A stretch of DNA of 64,000 bases from positions 4,526,001 through 4,590,000 of the forward strand of contig NZ_CDGG01000001.1 in the NCBI RefSeq assembly GCF_000821065.1, in the 5' to 3' direction. Below, one piece after another: positions 17,472-26,664 of this stretch. The notes beneath the pieces were generated by a model, which was not told where the DNA came from, made no database searches, and saw nothing but the letters and a program-made list of their open reading frames with translations. This stretch comes from Oceanobacillus oncorhynchi (GTDB lineage Bacteria; Bacillota; Bacilli; Bacillales; Amphibacillaceae). Numbering within the stretch: position 1 is the first letter of the stretch; the number at the start of each line of letters is the position of its first letter. The position numbers were made by a program, and so were the translations under genes.

Positions 17472-17885
17472 TTAATTAGACTTGTGTTTCCGATTATTCC
17501 AATACTCAAAAATGGAAGCACCCCATTTTACTGCTTGAGCAGCTTTTTCCTGGTCCTCTTTTGAGTGCTTTGAAATAATATTAGATAATTGCTGTAATGA
17601 CTTATTAAAGTCTTCTACTGTATCACCTATTCCCTTTGCTCCCTGGATTAAACCATCAAGCTGAGTTGATTTTTGAGTTAAATCAGCTACCAGCCCTTTA
17701 GAATCCTGAACAACCTCTCTTGCATCTTCTGTGACTCCGTTTACCTGGTGATTGATTTTCCCTAATGTTTCCCGAACTTCTTCCATTGTTTTCTTTGTGT
17801 TGAACACTAAAATAACCGCATAAATCATTAATATGAGCAAGGCTATTATGGCAATTGCCAGTGCACTATAGAGGATAACTCCCAT
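17472..17885 (-). CDS. ytxG: YtxG, DUF948 membrane-anchored protein
   Basis: A 137-residue protein with one N-terminal transmembrane helix (about residues 3-28) and a helical cytoplasmic or periplasmic part typical of DUF948 (TMEEVRETLGKINHQVNGVTEDAREV). It begins at ATG 17885 behind GGAGTGAT and leads the ytxG-ytxH pair. Stress-related in B. subtilis; molecular role unknown. Confidence 0.88.
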   Translation of the reverse strand: MGVILYSALAIAIIALLILMIYAVILVFNTKKTMEEVRETLGKINHQVNGVTEDAREVVQDSKGLVADLTQKSTQLDGLIQGAKGIGDTVEDFNKSLQQLSNIISKHSKEDQEKAAQAVKWGASIFEYWNNRKHKSN

Positions 17886-18012
17886 AAACTTATATCACTC
17901 CTTTATTTCTTGATTCATCCATATTGATTAAATACGTTTTAAGGGATAGTATGTACTTCATAAAGAGGTTGTCCAAATAACCCGGTAAAAATGTATTGGA
18001 TAAAACATTGCT

Positions 18013-18147
18013 TTATCCTTTCTGCAGGAAAACACGATTATTTGGCTCTTTAACATCTGCGGTGAAGTAAACGGCATACTTATCCGTATCACTTTTAGCC
18101 CATTCCATACCGGGAGAGCTGGCACCATAATTTATTCTTACCCTGCA
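18013..18147 (-). pseudogene. Possible remnant of an unidentified coding sequence
   Basis: Between two stops the minus strand encodes about 44 residues, including MEWAKSDTDKYAVYFTADVK, with amino acid use like a real protein but no ribosome binding site and no proper start. I do not recognise the parent family. It may be the end of a decayed gene, or a chance frame. Confidence 0.25.
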
Positions 18148-18496
18148 TAGCTAAAGAATAAACTACATTTTCCCTTAAAAGATTTAATCCATATACTTAT
18201 TGTATCTTATTTTTCCGTTAAAATACAACATCAATCTATATCCAGTATAGAATGCTGCAGCTAACCGCCCTTACATCGAATGAAATTTCATTCAGCAGGT
18301 ATTTTCGAACAGCTGTCTTTACTGTATTTAAGATACATTGCTTTCATCAATAGCACTGCAAGAATGGCTTATATCTGCCCCTGTGTCGCTGTTTAGCAAC
18401 GAGAGCCAGTGAGCCCCGGAAATTCTCTAAGCAATCTATAGACAGCTCTTTAGCCTCTCAGGATAAAAGAGATTGCCTGCACACCCACGGCAAATA

Positions 18497-18530
18497 GAAA
18501 AAAGCAGTGAACCGCTTCACTGCTTTTTCA
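18497..18530 (-). terminator. Terminator of murC
   Basis: AAAAAGCAGTGAA pairs perfectly with TTCACTGCTTTTT around CCGC, a few bases after the murC stop. Confidence 0.9.
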
Positions 18531-18531
18531 T

Positions 18532-19827
18532 TTAGGCTAGTGTCTCTTCATAGGATTTCTGGAATTTTTGAATATCTCCTGCACCCATGAAAATCAACAC
18601 ACTATCTTTATATTCTTGTAGCACATTGGTATGCTCTAAATCTAAAATATCACTTTCAGGAATCAAATTTTGCAAATCCTCAATAGTTAATTGACCTGAC
18701 TGCTCTCGAGCCGACCCAAAAATATCACATAAATAGACTTTATCTGCTTGGTTTAAACTATCTGCAAATTCTTGTAAAAATGTTTTTGTACGTGTAAAGG
18801 TATGCGGCTGAAAAATAGCAACCACTTCTTTATTTGGATACTTTTTACGAGCTGATTCAATTGTTACTGCAATCTCCTTAGGATGATGTGCATAATCATC
18901 TACAATTACCTGAGAATCAATTGTCTTTTCTGTAAAGCGTCTTTTAACCCCTTTAAAAGAGCTTAATTCCTTCATAAATTCAACTGGAATTCCTTCGTAG
19001 TGACAAATCGCTATCACTGCTAGTGAATTTAAAATCGTATGATTTCCAAATGTAGGAATGAAGAAATGCTCATAATAGGTGCTTCGAACATATACATCGA
19101 ATTCTGTTCCCTGCTCTGTCTCTACCACATTTTTCGCTTGGAAATCATTTGTCTCATTAAAACCATAATAAATAATCGGCACTTTCGTATGAATGCCTTG
19201 AAGTTCTTCATCATCACCGCATGCAACAATACCTTTTTTCACGCGATCAGACATGGATTGAAAAGCATCCACTACATCATCTAAGCTTGTAAAATAATCC
19301 GGATGATCAAAATCAATATTTGTCATAATCGCATAGTCCGGCTCATAGCTTAAAAAGTGTCTGCGATATTCACAAGCTTCAAAAGCAAAATATTTACTGT
19401 CAACATGCCCACGCCCTGTCCCGTCTCCAATTAAATAAGAGATTGGATAAGCACTTTCCAAAACATGTGATAATAATCCTGTCGTTGTCGTTTTCCCGTG
19501 TGCACCTGTAACAGCAATACTTGTATACTGCTTCAACCATTCGCCTAAAAACTCATGATACCAATAAAATTTACAACCAAGCTCTCTCGCTTGTTTTATT
19601 TCAACATGGTCTTCAGGAAAAGCATTTCCTGCTATAATCGTATAATCTGATTGAATATTATCTTTTGAAAAAGACAGAATAGGAATATGTTTTTCTTCTA
19701 ATGCCAGCTGTGTGAAAATACGGCTGTCAATATCTGAACCCTGTACTTTCTCACCTGAGTCATGAAGAATTTGTGCTAATGCACTCATCCCTGTTCCTTT
19801 AATACCTATAAAATGGTAAGTTGTCAT
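18532..19827 (-). CDS. murC: UDP-N-acetylmuramate--L-alanine ligase
   Basis: Cytoplasmic ATP-dependent ligase that adds L-Ala to UDP-MurNAc in peptidoglycan synthesis. It shows the Mur N-terminal Rossmann motif [14 protein letters not shown], the ATP-binding loop [14 protein letters not shown] near residue 108, the DFDHPDYF region, and the C-terminal [11 protein letters not shown] motif. I choose ATG 19827, eight bases after GGAGG, giving 431 residues (B. subtilis MurC 432). The gene sits between sftA and ytxG as in B. subtilis. Confidence 0.96.
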   Translation of the reverse strand: MTTYHFIGIKGTGMSALAQILHDSGEKVQGSDIDSRIFTQLALEEKHIPILSFSKDNIQSDYTIIAGNAFPEDHVEIKQARELGCKFYWYHEFLGEWLKQYTSIAVTGAHGKTTTTGLLSHVLESAYPISYLIGDGTGRGHVDSKYFAFEACEYRRHFLSYEPDYAIMTNIDFDHPDYFTSLDDVVDAFQSMSDRVKKGIVACGDDEELQGIHTKVPIIYYGFNETNDFQAKNVVETEQGTEFDVYVRSTYYEHFFIPTFGNHTILNSLAVIAICHYEGIPVEFMKELSSFKGVKRRFTEKTIDSQVIVDDYAHHPKEIAVTIESARKKYPNKEVVAIFQPHTFTRTKTFLQEFADSLNQADKVYLCDIFGSAREQSGQLTIEDLQNLIPESDILDLEHTNVLQEYKDSVLIFMGAGDIQKFQKSYEETLA

Positions 19828-20417
19828 AAAACGAACCTCCAACGTTTTTTCATCCATTCATTTTCATGTCATTTTATTTGTTATCAGCGGCTCTGTGTCA
19901 AGATATTATATAACCGCAATCCCATTCAATGGATTATAACAAATAAATAACTTATTTTAAAGCAAAATTTATTATTTCAAAGCTTTTAAAAGTAAATTCA
20001 AGCATTTTAAACATATTTTTTTTAAACGAAAGCGTTTGTCCGCCCATTTATTTACATAAAAATGTACTTCCTTTTGCATTTTTGCAAATGCTGGCCGGTG
20101 GGGACGAATCATCTCAAGTCCCTATTATCCTTTCTTAACACGTAAAAAAGAAACACCATTTTCTGTACAGATAGAGAGCCTATATCTCATTCTATACAGA
20201 TAATGAATAATATGTGCTTTTGCCTTATATTTTCTTTCTTTTTTGAAAAGCTTCTTTTATATTTTAGTAACTTTCCGGAATTATAGCAACTTTTTTAGTT
20301 GTCCTTATTTTTGATATGCGGAGAAACAGCATCGGGCAAGCCTTTCTTAACAAACAAAGTGTGAGCTAGTTTATTATAAAGTAACCGTATTTTCACCGCC
20401 AAAAAATGAGAGACAGT
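19828..20417. other. 590-bp intergenic region between sftA and murC
   Basis: No gene is visible. The murC promoter must lie here; TTGAAT and several TATAAT-like boxes occur near 19900-19945, but none has ideal spacing. A sequence GGTGGGGACGAATCATC at 20097-20113, ending in AAGTCCC at 20117-20123, resembles a worn piece of repeat A. CGAAAGCGTTTGTC near 20026 resembles a cre poorly. The right end is the sftA terminator. Confidence 0.45.
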
Positions 20418-20434
20418 TTACATACTGTCTCTCT
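20400..20434 (-). terminator. Terminator overlapping the sftA stop codon
   Basis: GAGAGACAGT pairs with ACTGTCTCTC on both sides of the sftA stop, so the stop lies at the loop, and T-rich sequence follows on the minus strand. Confidence 0.8.
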
Positions 20435-23009
20435 GCGCTTTTGTAATCAAGACCTCTCGCGCACGGCTGCCATTTTGCCCTGAGATAATTCCCCGCTGCT
20501 CCAGAGAATCAATTAATCTCGCAGCACGGTTATATCCTATTTTAAAATGCCTTTGCAGGGAAGATGTGCTTGCACTATTTTGATTTAATACAAATTCAAT
20601 CGCATCTTCCAAGAGATCATCTTCCTCTTCATCTATCTGTACTTGTTCTAATAAATCTTCCTGTTCAAACAGATATTTCGGTTCAGCCATTGATTTTGCA
20701 TAATTTGCTACTCGTTCAATTTCCTCATCAGACACAAATGGCCCTTGTAAACGAACACTTTTCCCGGCGCCGTTCTCAATCAGGAGCATATCCCCTTTTC
20801 CAAGTAACTTTTCCGCACCGCTGGAATCAATAATTGTCCGTGAATCCACTTGGGAAGATACACTAAAAGCAATTCTTGTAGGAATATTTGCTTTGATCAG
20901 ACCTGTAATAACATCCACAGATGGACGCTGCGTTGCAAGCAGAAGATGAATACCGCATGCTCTTGCTTTTTGCGCAATTCTGCTGATGGCATCCTCCACA
21001 TCCTGCGGAGACATCATCATTAAATCAGCTAATTCATCAATAACAATCACGATAAACGGCATCTTTTGATCTGCTTTTCCTTCTCGCAGCATTTTTTGAT
21101 TATACCTGCTTATATCCCGGACCCCTTCATTTACAAAACGATCATAGCGATCCTCCATCTCTGCCACAGCCCATTTCAGACTCTGTGTAGCAGCTTTAAC
21201 ATCTGTGATGACAGGAGAAACAAGGTGCGGGATACCATTATATGGAGCAAGTTCAACCATTTTAGGATCGATTAACAGAATCCGCACATCCTCATGACTG
21301 GCGTTATAAATTAAGCTGACAAGAATGGTGTTGATACAGACACTTTTCCCCGAACCGGTAGCTCCGGCAATCAAACCATGCGGCATTTTATTAATATCAA
21401 TTACTTTGGGCATTCCTTCAATAGTCAGTCCCAGCGCCACACTTAAAGGAGACTTATTATCTTTAAAATCATCCGATTCAATTATCCGCTGGATCCCCAC
21501 CATTTCCGGGTGAAGATTAGGAACCTCGATGCCTACTGTATTTTTACCTGGAATAGGTGCCTCAATACGAATATCCTTCGCTGACATATTTAGTTTTAAA
21601 TCGTCAGCTAAGTTTTTAATCTTGCTTACCTTGACGCCCATCTCAGGATGCACCTCAAAACGTGTAACAGACGGCCCCTGTGTTGCCTTTACAACTTTTG
21701 CTTTGACTTGAAAATGCTTCAATGTCTCTTCCAGTAAATCTTGCTGTTCTATCAGCCATTCTTCATCCTCTTCGGTTGATTTGGCTGCTGGATCGTTTAA
21801 CAAGTGCAAAGGAACCTCTCTCGGTTCAGGTTCGCTCCGTGAAGGTACAGGTGCAGGTACTATATTCACAGTCGAAGCCATGCTTTCGGAATCTTGATTC
21901 GTTGCATGGGTTTCGGCTAATTTTTCCTCTGCCTTGCGCAGCTCGTCCTCGCGTCTTTCATGTGCCTGCTGCAATCGCTGAAAAGTTTCCTCCCGTTTTC
22001 GCTGCTCCTGCAAATTTTTCTTATCCCGCGGAGTCATCATTACATTAAAAGCAGTTGAAGCCTGACTTGACCTTTCCTTATTCTGGCTTGGCATCTGGTT
22101 TGTTGTATGAATCGGGTTTCTTTTTTGGGAAGTAACATCATTTTCAGTTTCGGTTTTAGGCTCTTCCGGCTCCGGAGGTGTTTCTTGAACCTCATCTTCC
22201 TCCGTCTCCAGCATCTCCGCCGTACTGCTGACTTCCTGCTGAACTTCATGCGTTTGTTCTAATATCATATCTTCTGAAAAAGTATCTTGCTGCTTATCTG
22301 ACGGATCCGCTGTTTCAAAGATATCAGCTTCTTTTCTATCCGAGTGGTGTCCTGTATCTATTGTCGGCAATTCTTCCTTTTTCCTTAACAATGATTCAGT
22401 TGACATCATCGTATCTTCTAAGCTGCTCGCTGCTTCATCCTCTTTTTGAAGTTTGGATTCCTTTCTCTGATACGCTGGTATTTCATGAATCAGCTTAGAT
22501 TCTCTCGACTGAAAGCCATAAATCGGAGAAGGCACCTCTGTCGGCTGAAAAGGAACATCCGGATTTTTCTTATATACTTTTCTTCCCGGGTTATTTTCCG
22601 CTTGCGGAGTACTGCGCGCATTACGTGCAGGATACGAAGCTTCTTTTCTGCTTCGGTTCGGCAGCGGGCGATGATTGTCCGGCTTTTTGTCCGCAGTTGT
22701 TTCTTTTCTTTGATTATTTTCTCTGTGTGTCCGTCTCTCTCTTCTTTCTTGTACAATATCTTGATTTCTTCTTTTATAACTAGGTTGCTTGTCAACATTC
22801 GTTTCTTTTTTTTGATCAACAGTATCTGGAATCACCGGAAACTTAAATGATCGCCCGGAAGGATAATGGTATGTCATTTTTGTCTGTATATTTGGTTGTT
22901 TATCAGATTCTTCCTGTTCAACCTCAACAAATTCCTCTACTTCTATTTCCACTTCTTTTGTAAATATGTTTTTGAGCCGTTCTTTCCATTGCTCCCACCA
23001 CATATGCAT
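20418..23009 (-). CDS. sftA: DNA translocase SftA (soluble FtsK/SpoIIIE family)
   Basis: An 863-residue septum-associated motor that helps move chromosomal DNA out of the closing division septum. Unlike SpoIIIE it has no N-terminal membrane helices; the first ~400 residues are charged, Glu/Lys/Gln-rich and low complexity. The motor follows, with Walker A GATGSGKS near residue 548, DPKMVELAPY, Walker B VIVIDELADLMM and LLLATQRPS. The C-terminal ~65 residues are the gamma winged helix (SSLQRHFKIGYNRAARLIDSL) that reads SRS/KOPS-type sequences. ATG follows AAGGA. B. subtilis ytpT is in the same place beside murC. Confidence 0.95.
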   Translation of the reverse strand: MHMWWEQWKERLKNIFTKEVEIEVEEFVEVEQEESDKQPNIQTKMTYHYPSGRSFKFPVIPDTVDQKKETNVDKQPSYKRRNQDIVQERRERRTHRENNQRKETTADKKPDNHRPLPNRSRKEASYPARNARSTPQAENNPGRKVYKKNPDVPFQPTEVPSPIYGFQSRESKLIHEIPAYQRKESKLQKEDEAASSLEDTMMSTESLLRKKEELPTIDTGHHSDRKEADIFETADPSDKQQDTFSEDMILEQTHEVQQEVSSTAEMLETEEDEVQETPPEPEEPKTETENDVTSQKRNPIHTTNQMPSQNKERSSQASTAFNVMMTPRDKKNLQEQRKREETFQRLQQAHERREDELRKAEEKLAETHATNQDSESMASTVNIVPAPVPSRSEPEPREVPLHLLNDPAAKSTEEDEEWLIEQQDLLEETLKHFQVKAKVVKATQGPSVTRFEVHPEMGVKVSKIKNLADDLKLNMSAKDIRIEAPIPGKNTVGIEVPNLHPEMVGIQRIIESDDFKDNKSPLSVALGLTIEGMPKVIDINKMPHGLIAGATGSGKSVCINTILVSLIYNASHEDVRILLIDPKMVELAPYNGIPHLVSPVITDVKAATQSLKWAVAEMEDRYDRFVNEGVRDISRYNQKMLREGKADQKMPFIVIVIDELADLMMMSPQDVEDAISRIAQKARACGIHLLLATQRPSVDVITGLIKANIPTRIAFSVSSQVDSRTIIDSSGAEKLLGKGDMLLIENGAGKSVRLQGPFVSDEEIERVANYAKSMAEPKYLFEQEDLLEQVQIDEEEDDLLEDAIEFVLNQNSASTSSLQRHFKIGYNRAARLIDSLEQRGIISGQNGSRAREVLITKAQRDSM

Positions 23010-23107
23010 TCACTCATTTCCTTAATTGTTCATACTGTTCATTTTAGCAGTTTTTCAAGGGGATTTACATGATTACTGCGATAATTTTTTCGGTTTCCTT
23101 TCCTGTT

Positions 23108-23137
23108 AAAAAATCCCCTGCTCACACAAGGGATTTG
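23108..23137 (-). terminator. Terminator of the ytpP-ytpQ-ytpR operon
   Basis: AAATCCCCT pairs with AAGGGATTT around CTCACAC-like loop after ytpR, followed on the minus strand by TTTTTT. Confidence 0.75.
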
Positions 23138-23141
23138 AAAG

Positions 23142-23747
23142 TTAAAATGTAAATTCTTCGCCAATTTGATACGTATCATCCAGTACATAAATGCCTTTTT
23201 CCTTCGGCGCATCAGGCAAGCCCAGTTCTTTTTGAGAACAAACCATTCCGTGAGAAGGTACACCTCTTAATTCAGATGCTTTAATTTTCATTCCGGACGG
23301 CATCGTTGCTCCTACTTTCGCTACAACGACCTTTTGACCTTCATCGATATTTGGAGCGCCGCAAACAATTTGCAAGGTTTCTTCCCCAACATCAATTTGA
23401 CATACACTTAATTTGTCCGCATTTTCATGGGCCTGTTTTGACTTTACAAATCCTACTACAAATTTCGGACTCAAATCAAATTCAAGGGGGTCATCTATTC
23501 CTTTTCTTTGGAAAAGTGTACGAATTTCCGCTAATAAGCTTTCTTCTAGAGGAATCGCACCGTTTTTTTCATCTAATTGAAAGTAGGTGGAAGCATGAAA
23601 AATATTGTAGCCAAGCACTTCTCCATCAGCTGATGTTATTTTAGTGATATCCCCATTCGTTTCTTGCTTTAATTCATAGCGGTTCCCTTCCTTAATAGGA
23701 AGAATCAATACATCTCCAATTCCTTGACGGTTATAAAAAACATCCAT
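23142..23747 (-). CDS. ytpR: YtpR, tRNA-binding (EMAP/Pheβ-B1-like) domain protein
   Basis: A 201-residue protein with an N-terminal DUF4479 region (about 1-95) and a C-terminal tRNA-binding OB-fold (about 96-195; VVGFVKSKQAHENADKLSVC, then QIVCGAPNI and PSGMKIKASELRGVPSHGM), like the N-terminal part of PheT. I start at ATG 23747 because GAGGAG is ideally spaced and the length equals B. subtilis YtpR; a GTG at 23756 lies inside the RBS region. The RBS overlaps the end of ytpQ, which implies cotranscription. Physiological tRNA or protein target unknown. Confidence 0.9.
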   Translation of the reverse strand: MDVFYNRQGIGDVLILPIKEGNRYELKQETNGDITKITSADGEVLGYNIFHASTYFQLDEKNGAIPLEESLLAEIRTLFQRKGIDDPLEFDLSPKFVVGFVKSKQAHENADKLSVCQIDVGEETLQIVCGAPNIDEGQKVVVAKVGATMPSGMKIKASELRGVPSHGMVCSQKELGLPDAPKEKGIYVLDDTYQIGEEFTF

Positions 23748-23752
23748 TTCTT

Positions 23753-24568
23753 TCACTCCTCATTTTTCTCAGGTCGATTTTTTGCCAGTATAAATACCGG
23801 CTCTAATTTTTTATTTTCATAAACAAACGGCAAAGAAGTAATCGGTATTCTGCCATCCGCAAAAAATTTCATTGTCATTTGCGCTAAAATATCATATCCA
23901 GATTTATTTTGGATATCTCCTAAAATAAGCACATCCTGATGCGGTACAGCAACAGTTAATTCTCCTTTTGCATTGGCACGCATCTCTTCTAAAAAGGCTT
24001 CGTTCAGAATACGGCTTGCATCATAACCATCCTGTGTTGCCAAGAAATAAAAATCATTGCCTGCAACCTGATCTGCTTTCGGCTGATAAGATAAAGAGCG
24101 GATATTGAAAGATGCTATTTCATCTAATCTTTCCTTAGACCAGCCCTCTTCCTCCAATAAATCCTCATCAATCAAACGGTAAGACTTTCCTAAATCAAGT
24201 GCATAGAAAACCCGGGTTTCTGCAGTATGATCTTTATAAATCAACTTCTTCTTTGCCTTTGTTTCTGTCGGGAAGGAAGGGGAACGGAGCACAGGAAAAA
24301 TCTGCTTTTCCATTCCTTTTAAATGCTGCGTCTGATTCATAATTTTTAACGCTTCATTAACATGCTCCACGATTTCATCAAGGGCTTCCTTCCCCCGGTC
24401 ATTATATTTAGCAATTAAATTAGGCAATGATACCGTCATGCCTTCGTTCGAGTCCTTCCATTCAATTCGTACAGCATCGTCATCACGCTTGTAGGTCACT
24501 CGATAATCAGGGTTCTTCAGTTCATCCTCCAACAGGCGTTTCATCTTAATGCTTGTCATTTTTGCCAT
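23753..24568 (-). CDS. ytpQ: YtpQ, DUF1444 family protein
   Basis: A 271-residue soluble protein of DUF1444 (YtpQ) type, N-terminus MAKMTSIKMKRLLEDELKN, with conserved blocks around TQHLKGMEKQIFPVLRSPSF and AVPHQDVLILGDIQNKSGYD. There are no signal peptide or membrane helices. ATG is seven bases after GGGAGG. It lies between ytpP (16-bp gap) and ytpR (overlapping signals) in an operon. The function is unknown; the ytpPQR order is conserved among Bacillaceae as I recall it. Confidence 0.88.
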   Translation of the reverse strand: MAKMTSIKMKRLLEDELKNPDYRVTYKRDDDAVRIEWKDSNEGMTVSLPNLIAKYNDRGKEALDEIVEHVNEALKIMNQTQHLKGMEKQIFPVLRSPSFPTETKAKKKLIYKDHTAETRVFYALDLGKSYRLIDEDLLEEEGWSKERLDEIASFNIRSLSYQPKADQVAGNDFYFLATQDGYDASRILNEAFLEEMRANAKGELTVAVPHQDVLILGDIQNKSGYDILAQMTMKFFADGRIPITSLPFVYENKKLEPVFILAKNRPEKNEE

Positions 24569-24584
24569 ACAAATGCCTCCCTAC

Positions 24585-24902
24585 CTATTTAGCAAGCCCG
24601 TCTAAAAAGGATTCGATTTCTTCTTGTGTTTTCCGGTCTTTACTTACAAATCTGCCCAGTTCTTCCCCTTTTTCAAACGCCAGAAAGCTAGGAATACCAT
24701 AGACATCATATTCCTGACAGAGCTCGATAAAGTTATCCCGATTTACTTCTACAAATTGAAATTGTGAATAAGCCTCTTCTATTTCAGGCAAAATCGGTTC
24801 AATCACGCGGCAATCCGGGCACCATCCTGCCGTAAATAAAAAGACAACCGGGCCTTCTTGAATATACGTATTAAATTCCTCTGTATTTTGTAATTCTTTC
24901 AT
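24585..24902 (-). CDS. ytpP: YtpP, thioredoxin-like protein
   Basis: A 105-residue thioredoxin-fold protein. The redox motif is WCPDCRVIEP near residue 28, with the two cysteines as CPDC, and the cis-Pro is in VYGIPSFLAF. Upstream in-frame ATGs exist (24911, 24941), but AAGGATG fits ATG 24902 best and the length equals YtpP. It begins the ytpPQR operon. Probably a general cytoplasmic thiol-disulfide reductase or a partner of a bacillithiol pathway; the target is unknown. Confidence 0.9.
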   Translation of the reverse strand: MKELQNTEEFNTYIQEGPVVFLFTAGWCPDCRVIEPILPEIEEAYSQFQFVEVNRDNFIELCQEYDVYGIPSFLAFEKGEELGRFVSKDRKTQEEIESFLDGLAK

Positions 24903-25100
24903 TTTATACATCCTTTCTTTACTCCTATCATAGCTTGCCACACATATTCTTTCAATTATGTTACCTTGTTTCCATATTATTTGAATTTTGATTTTTATCG
25001 TTCATTTTTCAAATAAGATAAAACAATAACATCACTTGGTCTTTAAATATCGGTGTTTTTGCCAGAGTGATACCCCCTGCGACGGGTTATGGCGGGGGGA

Positions 25101-25108
25101 GTAATCAC
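25101..25108. repeat. Left 8-bp target site duplication of element B
   Basis: GTAATCAC, identical to 27274-27281, directly abuts the left inverted repeat. Confidence 0.8.
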
Positions 25109-25289
25109 CAATGTTGTCAGGTTAATGCGGCCGCTGCAGAAAAACACTACGCTTTCCGTGGGCTTGAGCTCAGCCTCCTCAAAAAAAGAAGTTCGCTTTT
25201 TTCTGCGGGGTCTTCCCTACGCGCTTTCCCAGTCGAGTAAGCGGGAATTCAGTTCGATAATTGCTTGCTGAATTCCTCTACTCCTCCCA

Positions 25290-25322
25290 GAACCGTGCGA
25301 GCGGTATTACCGCACACGGCTC
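25290..25322 (-). ncRNA. Group II intron domain V
   Basis: A short hairpin starting GAGCCGTGTGCGG and closing GCACGGTTC, the most conserved catalytic part of group II introns, located right after the maturase stop. Confidence 0.85.
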
Positions 25323-25335
25323 CTCCTATCAATAT

Positions 25336-26664
25336 TTACAGAATATAGCTAAGATGCTTTCGAAGACTATATATATTTACTTTGATTCTTGGACTAATGA
25401 GTGGATACTTTTGTAAGAACCGTTGAAACTTCTCCCAGCTGAATGATTTCTTTTGACTTCTTCGATTCATCCACTTGAATAAAAGTTGTTTCACTTTATC
25501 CCAAAAGTTCTTCACTTCATATGCATTGTCCGTGATACAATAGTAATTGTAATAGCCTTGAAGCGCTAGATTGAGGCGCTCCATGATTAAACGAATATCC
25601 GTCGTCCGATGCATTTGAAGCCATTTCTTCTGACTTTTTAACTTTTCTTTGACTTTCTTGCTGCTGCTTTTGCGCTTGACTCGAAACCTTCCGTTTCGAC
25701 TTCTGCTGCAGTAGTGTGTAAATCCTAAAAAGTCAAAAGTAGGTGGCTTCCCTTTCTTTTTACACTCGTTGTCTTTCCAGGCGTAGCTACCAAATGGAAG
25801 GATATTTGTTTTCTCTTCTGCCATTTCCAAGTGAAACTTGTTTAGTCGCTCCTTAAGCCTACGATAAAAGGTTTGTGCATCGCTCTTGTATTGAAAACAG
25901 CACACAAAATCGTCCGCATATCGAACCATGTAAGCTTGCCCTCTACTTTCTTTGCGAATTTTCTTCTCAAACCACAGGTCAAGTACATAATGCAGGTATA
26001 TATTCCCAATAATTGGCGATATGATGCCACCTTGAGGAGTACCGCCTTCTGTCCGATAATATTTCCCTTCCTCCATGTAACCGCCTTTTAGAAAACGGCC
26101 GATAATTCGAAGTAAGCTTGGGTCATTAATGCGATGCGCCAGAAATGTCATCATCCATTTGTGGTCTATATTGTCAAAAAATCCTCTAATATCCACATCT
26201 ACGATATAATTTGTATGTCGTTTTTCTATATACAGATTTAATATCTTTAGTGCGTCGTGACAGTTTCTTTTCGGACGAAACCCAAATGAACTATCCAGAA
26301 AATCATTCTCGTAGATGGCATTTAATATTTTGGCTATGCCTCTTTGAACAATTTTGTCTTCATGTTCTGGTATGCCTAAGGGTCTTTTCTTCTTTGTGCC
26401 CGTTTTGTTAATATACGTTCTTCTTACTGGCACAGGTCGATACTTTTTCCTTTTCATGCGCATCACTAAATCCTTGATATTATCGTCCAGATTGGCTTCA
26501 TATTCTCCTTTGGTTACCTCATTAATACCTGTTGCTTTCTTATTCGGAAGTTCCTTGTGGCATTGTTTCAGATTTTCTTCATTTAGTAGATGAGCTAAGG
26601 ATGTGAAAACCATATCCTTATTTTCTTTTGCTAATTCTGCTATCCTTCGCAGTTCAGTTTCCAT
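25336..26664 (-). CDS. ltrA: Group II intron reverse transcriptase/maturase
   Basis: A 442-residue intron-encoded protein for splicing and retrohoming. RT domains show RPLGIPEHEDKIVQRGIAK, FGFRPKRNCHDAL, the GGTPQGGIISP block and the YADD active site (MVRYADDFVC, about residue 245), then the thumb/maturase X part with LQGYYNYYCITDNAYEVKNF. There is no HNH endonuclease at the C-terminus. ATG 26664 follows GGAGGTGGAG; the ATG at 26736 is in frame but poorly served. No frameshift, so probably active. Confidence 0.93.
   Translation of the reverse strand: METELRRIAELAKENKDMVFTSLAHLLNEENLKQCHKELPNKKATGINEVTKGEYEANLDDNIKDLVMRMKRKKYRPVPVRRTYINKTGTKKKRPLGIPEHEDKIVQRGIAKILNAIYENDFLDSSFGFRPKRNCHDALKILNLYIEKRHTNYIVDVDIRGFFDNIDHKWMMTFLAHRINDPSLLRIIGRFLKGGYMEEGKYYRTEGGTPQGGIISPIIGNIYLHYVLDLWFEKKIRKESRGQAYMVRYADDFVCCFQYKSDAQTFYRRLKERLNKFHLEMAEEKTNILPFGSYAWKDNECKKKGKPPTFDFLGFTHYCSRSRNGRFRVKRKSSSKKVKEKLKSQKKWLQMHRTTDIRLIMERLNLALQGYYNYYCITDNAYEVKNFWDKVKQLLFKWMNRRSQKKSFSWEKFQRFLQKYPLISPRIKVNIYSLRKHLSYIL

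Larger units (their letters stand above)
17886..18531. other. 646-bp intergenic region between murC and ytxG, with decayed sequence
   Basis: No intact gene is seen. It holds an inverted pair AAGAGNNNNNCCAAATAA (near 17963) and TTATTTGGCTCTT (18039-18051), a stop-bounded minus-strand coding remnant (18013-18147), a repeat-C-like stretch around 18270-18300, and the murC terminator at the right. It looks like an accumulation of degraded repeats and gene debris. Confidence 0.5.

Noticed and set aside
20020-20040. cre-like CGAAAGCGTTTGTC upstream of murC
   Set aside because: Fails at three conserved positions and lies about 200 bp from the murC start; chance match likely.
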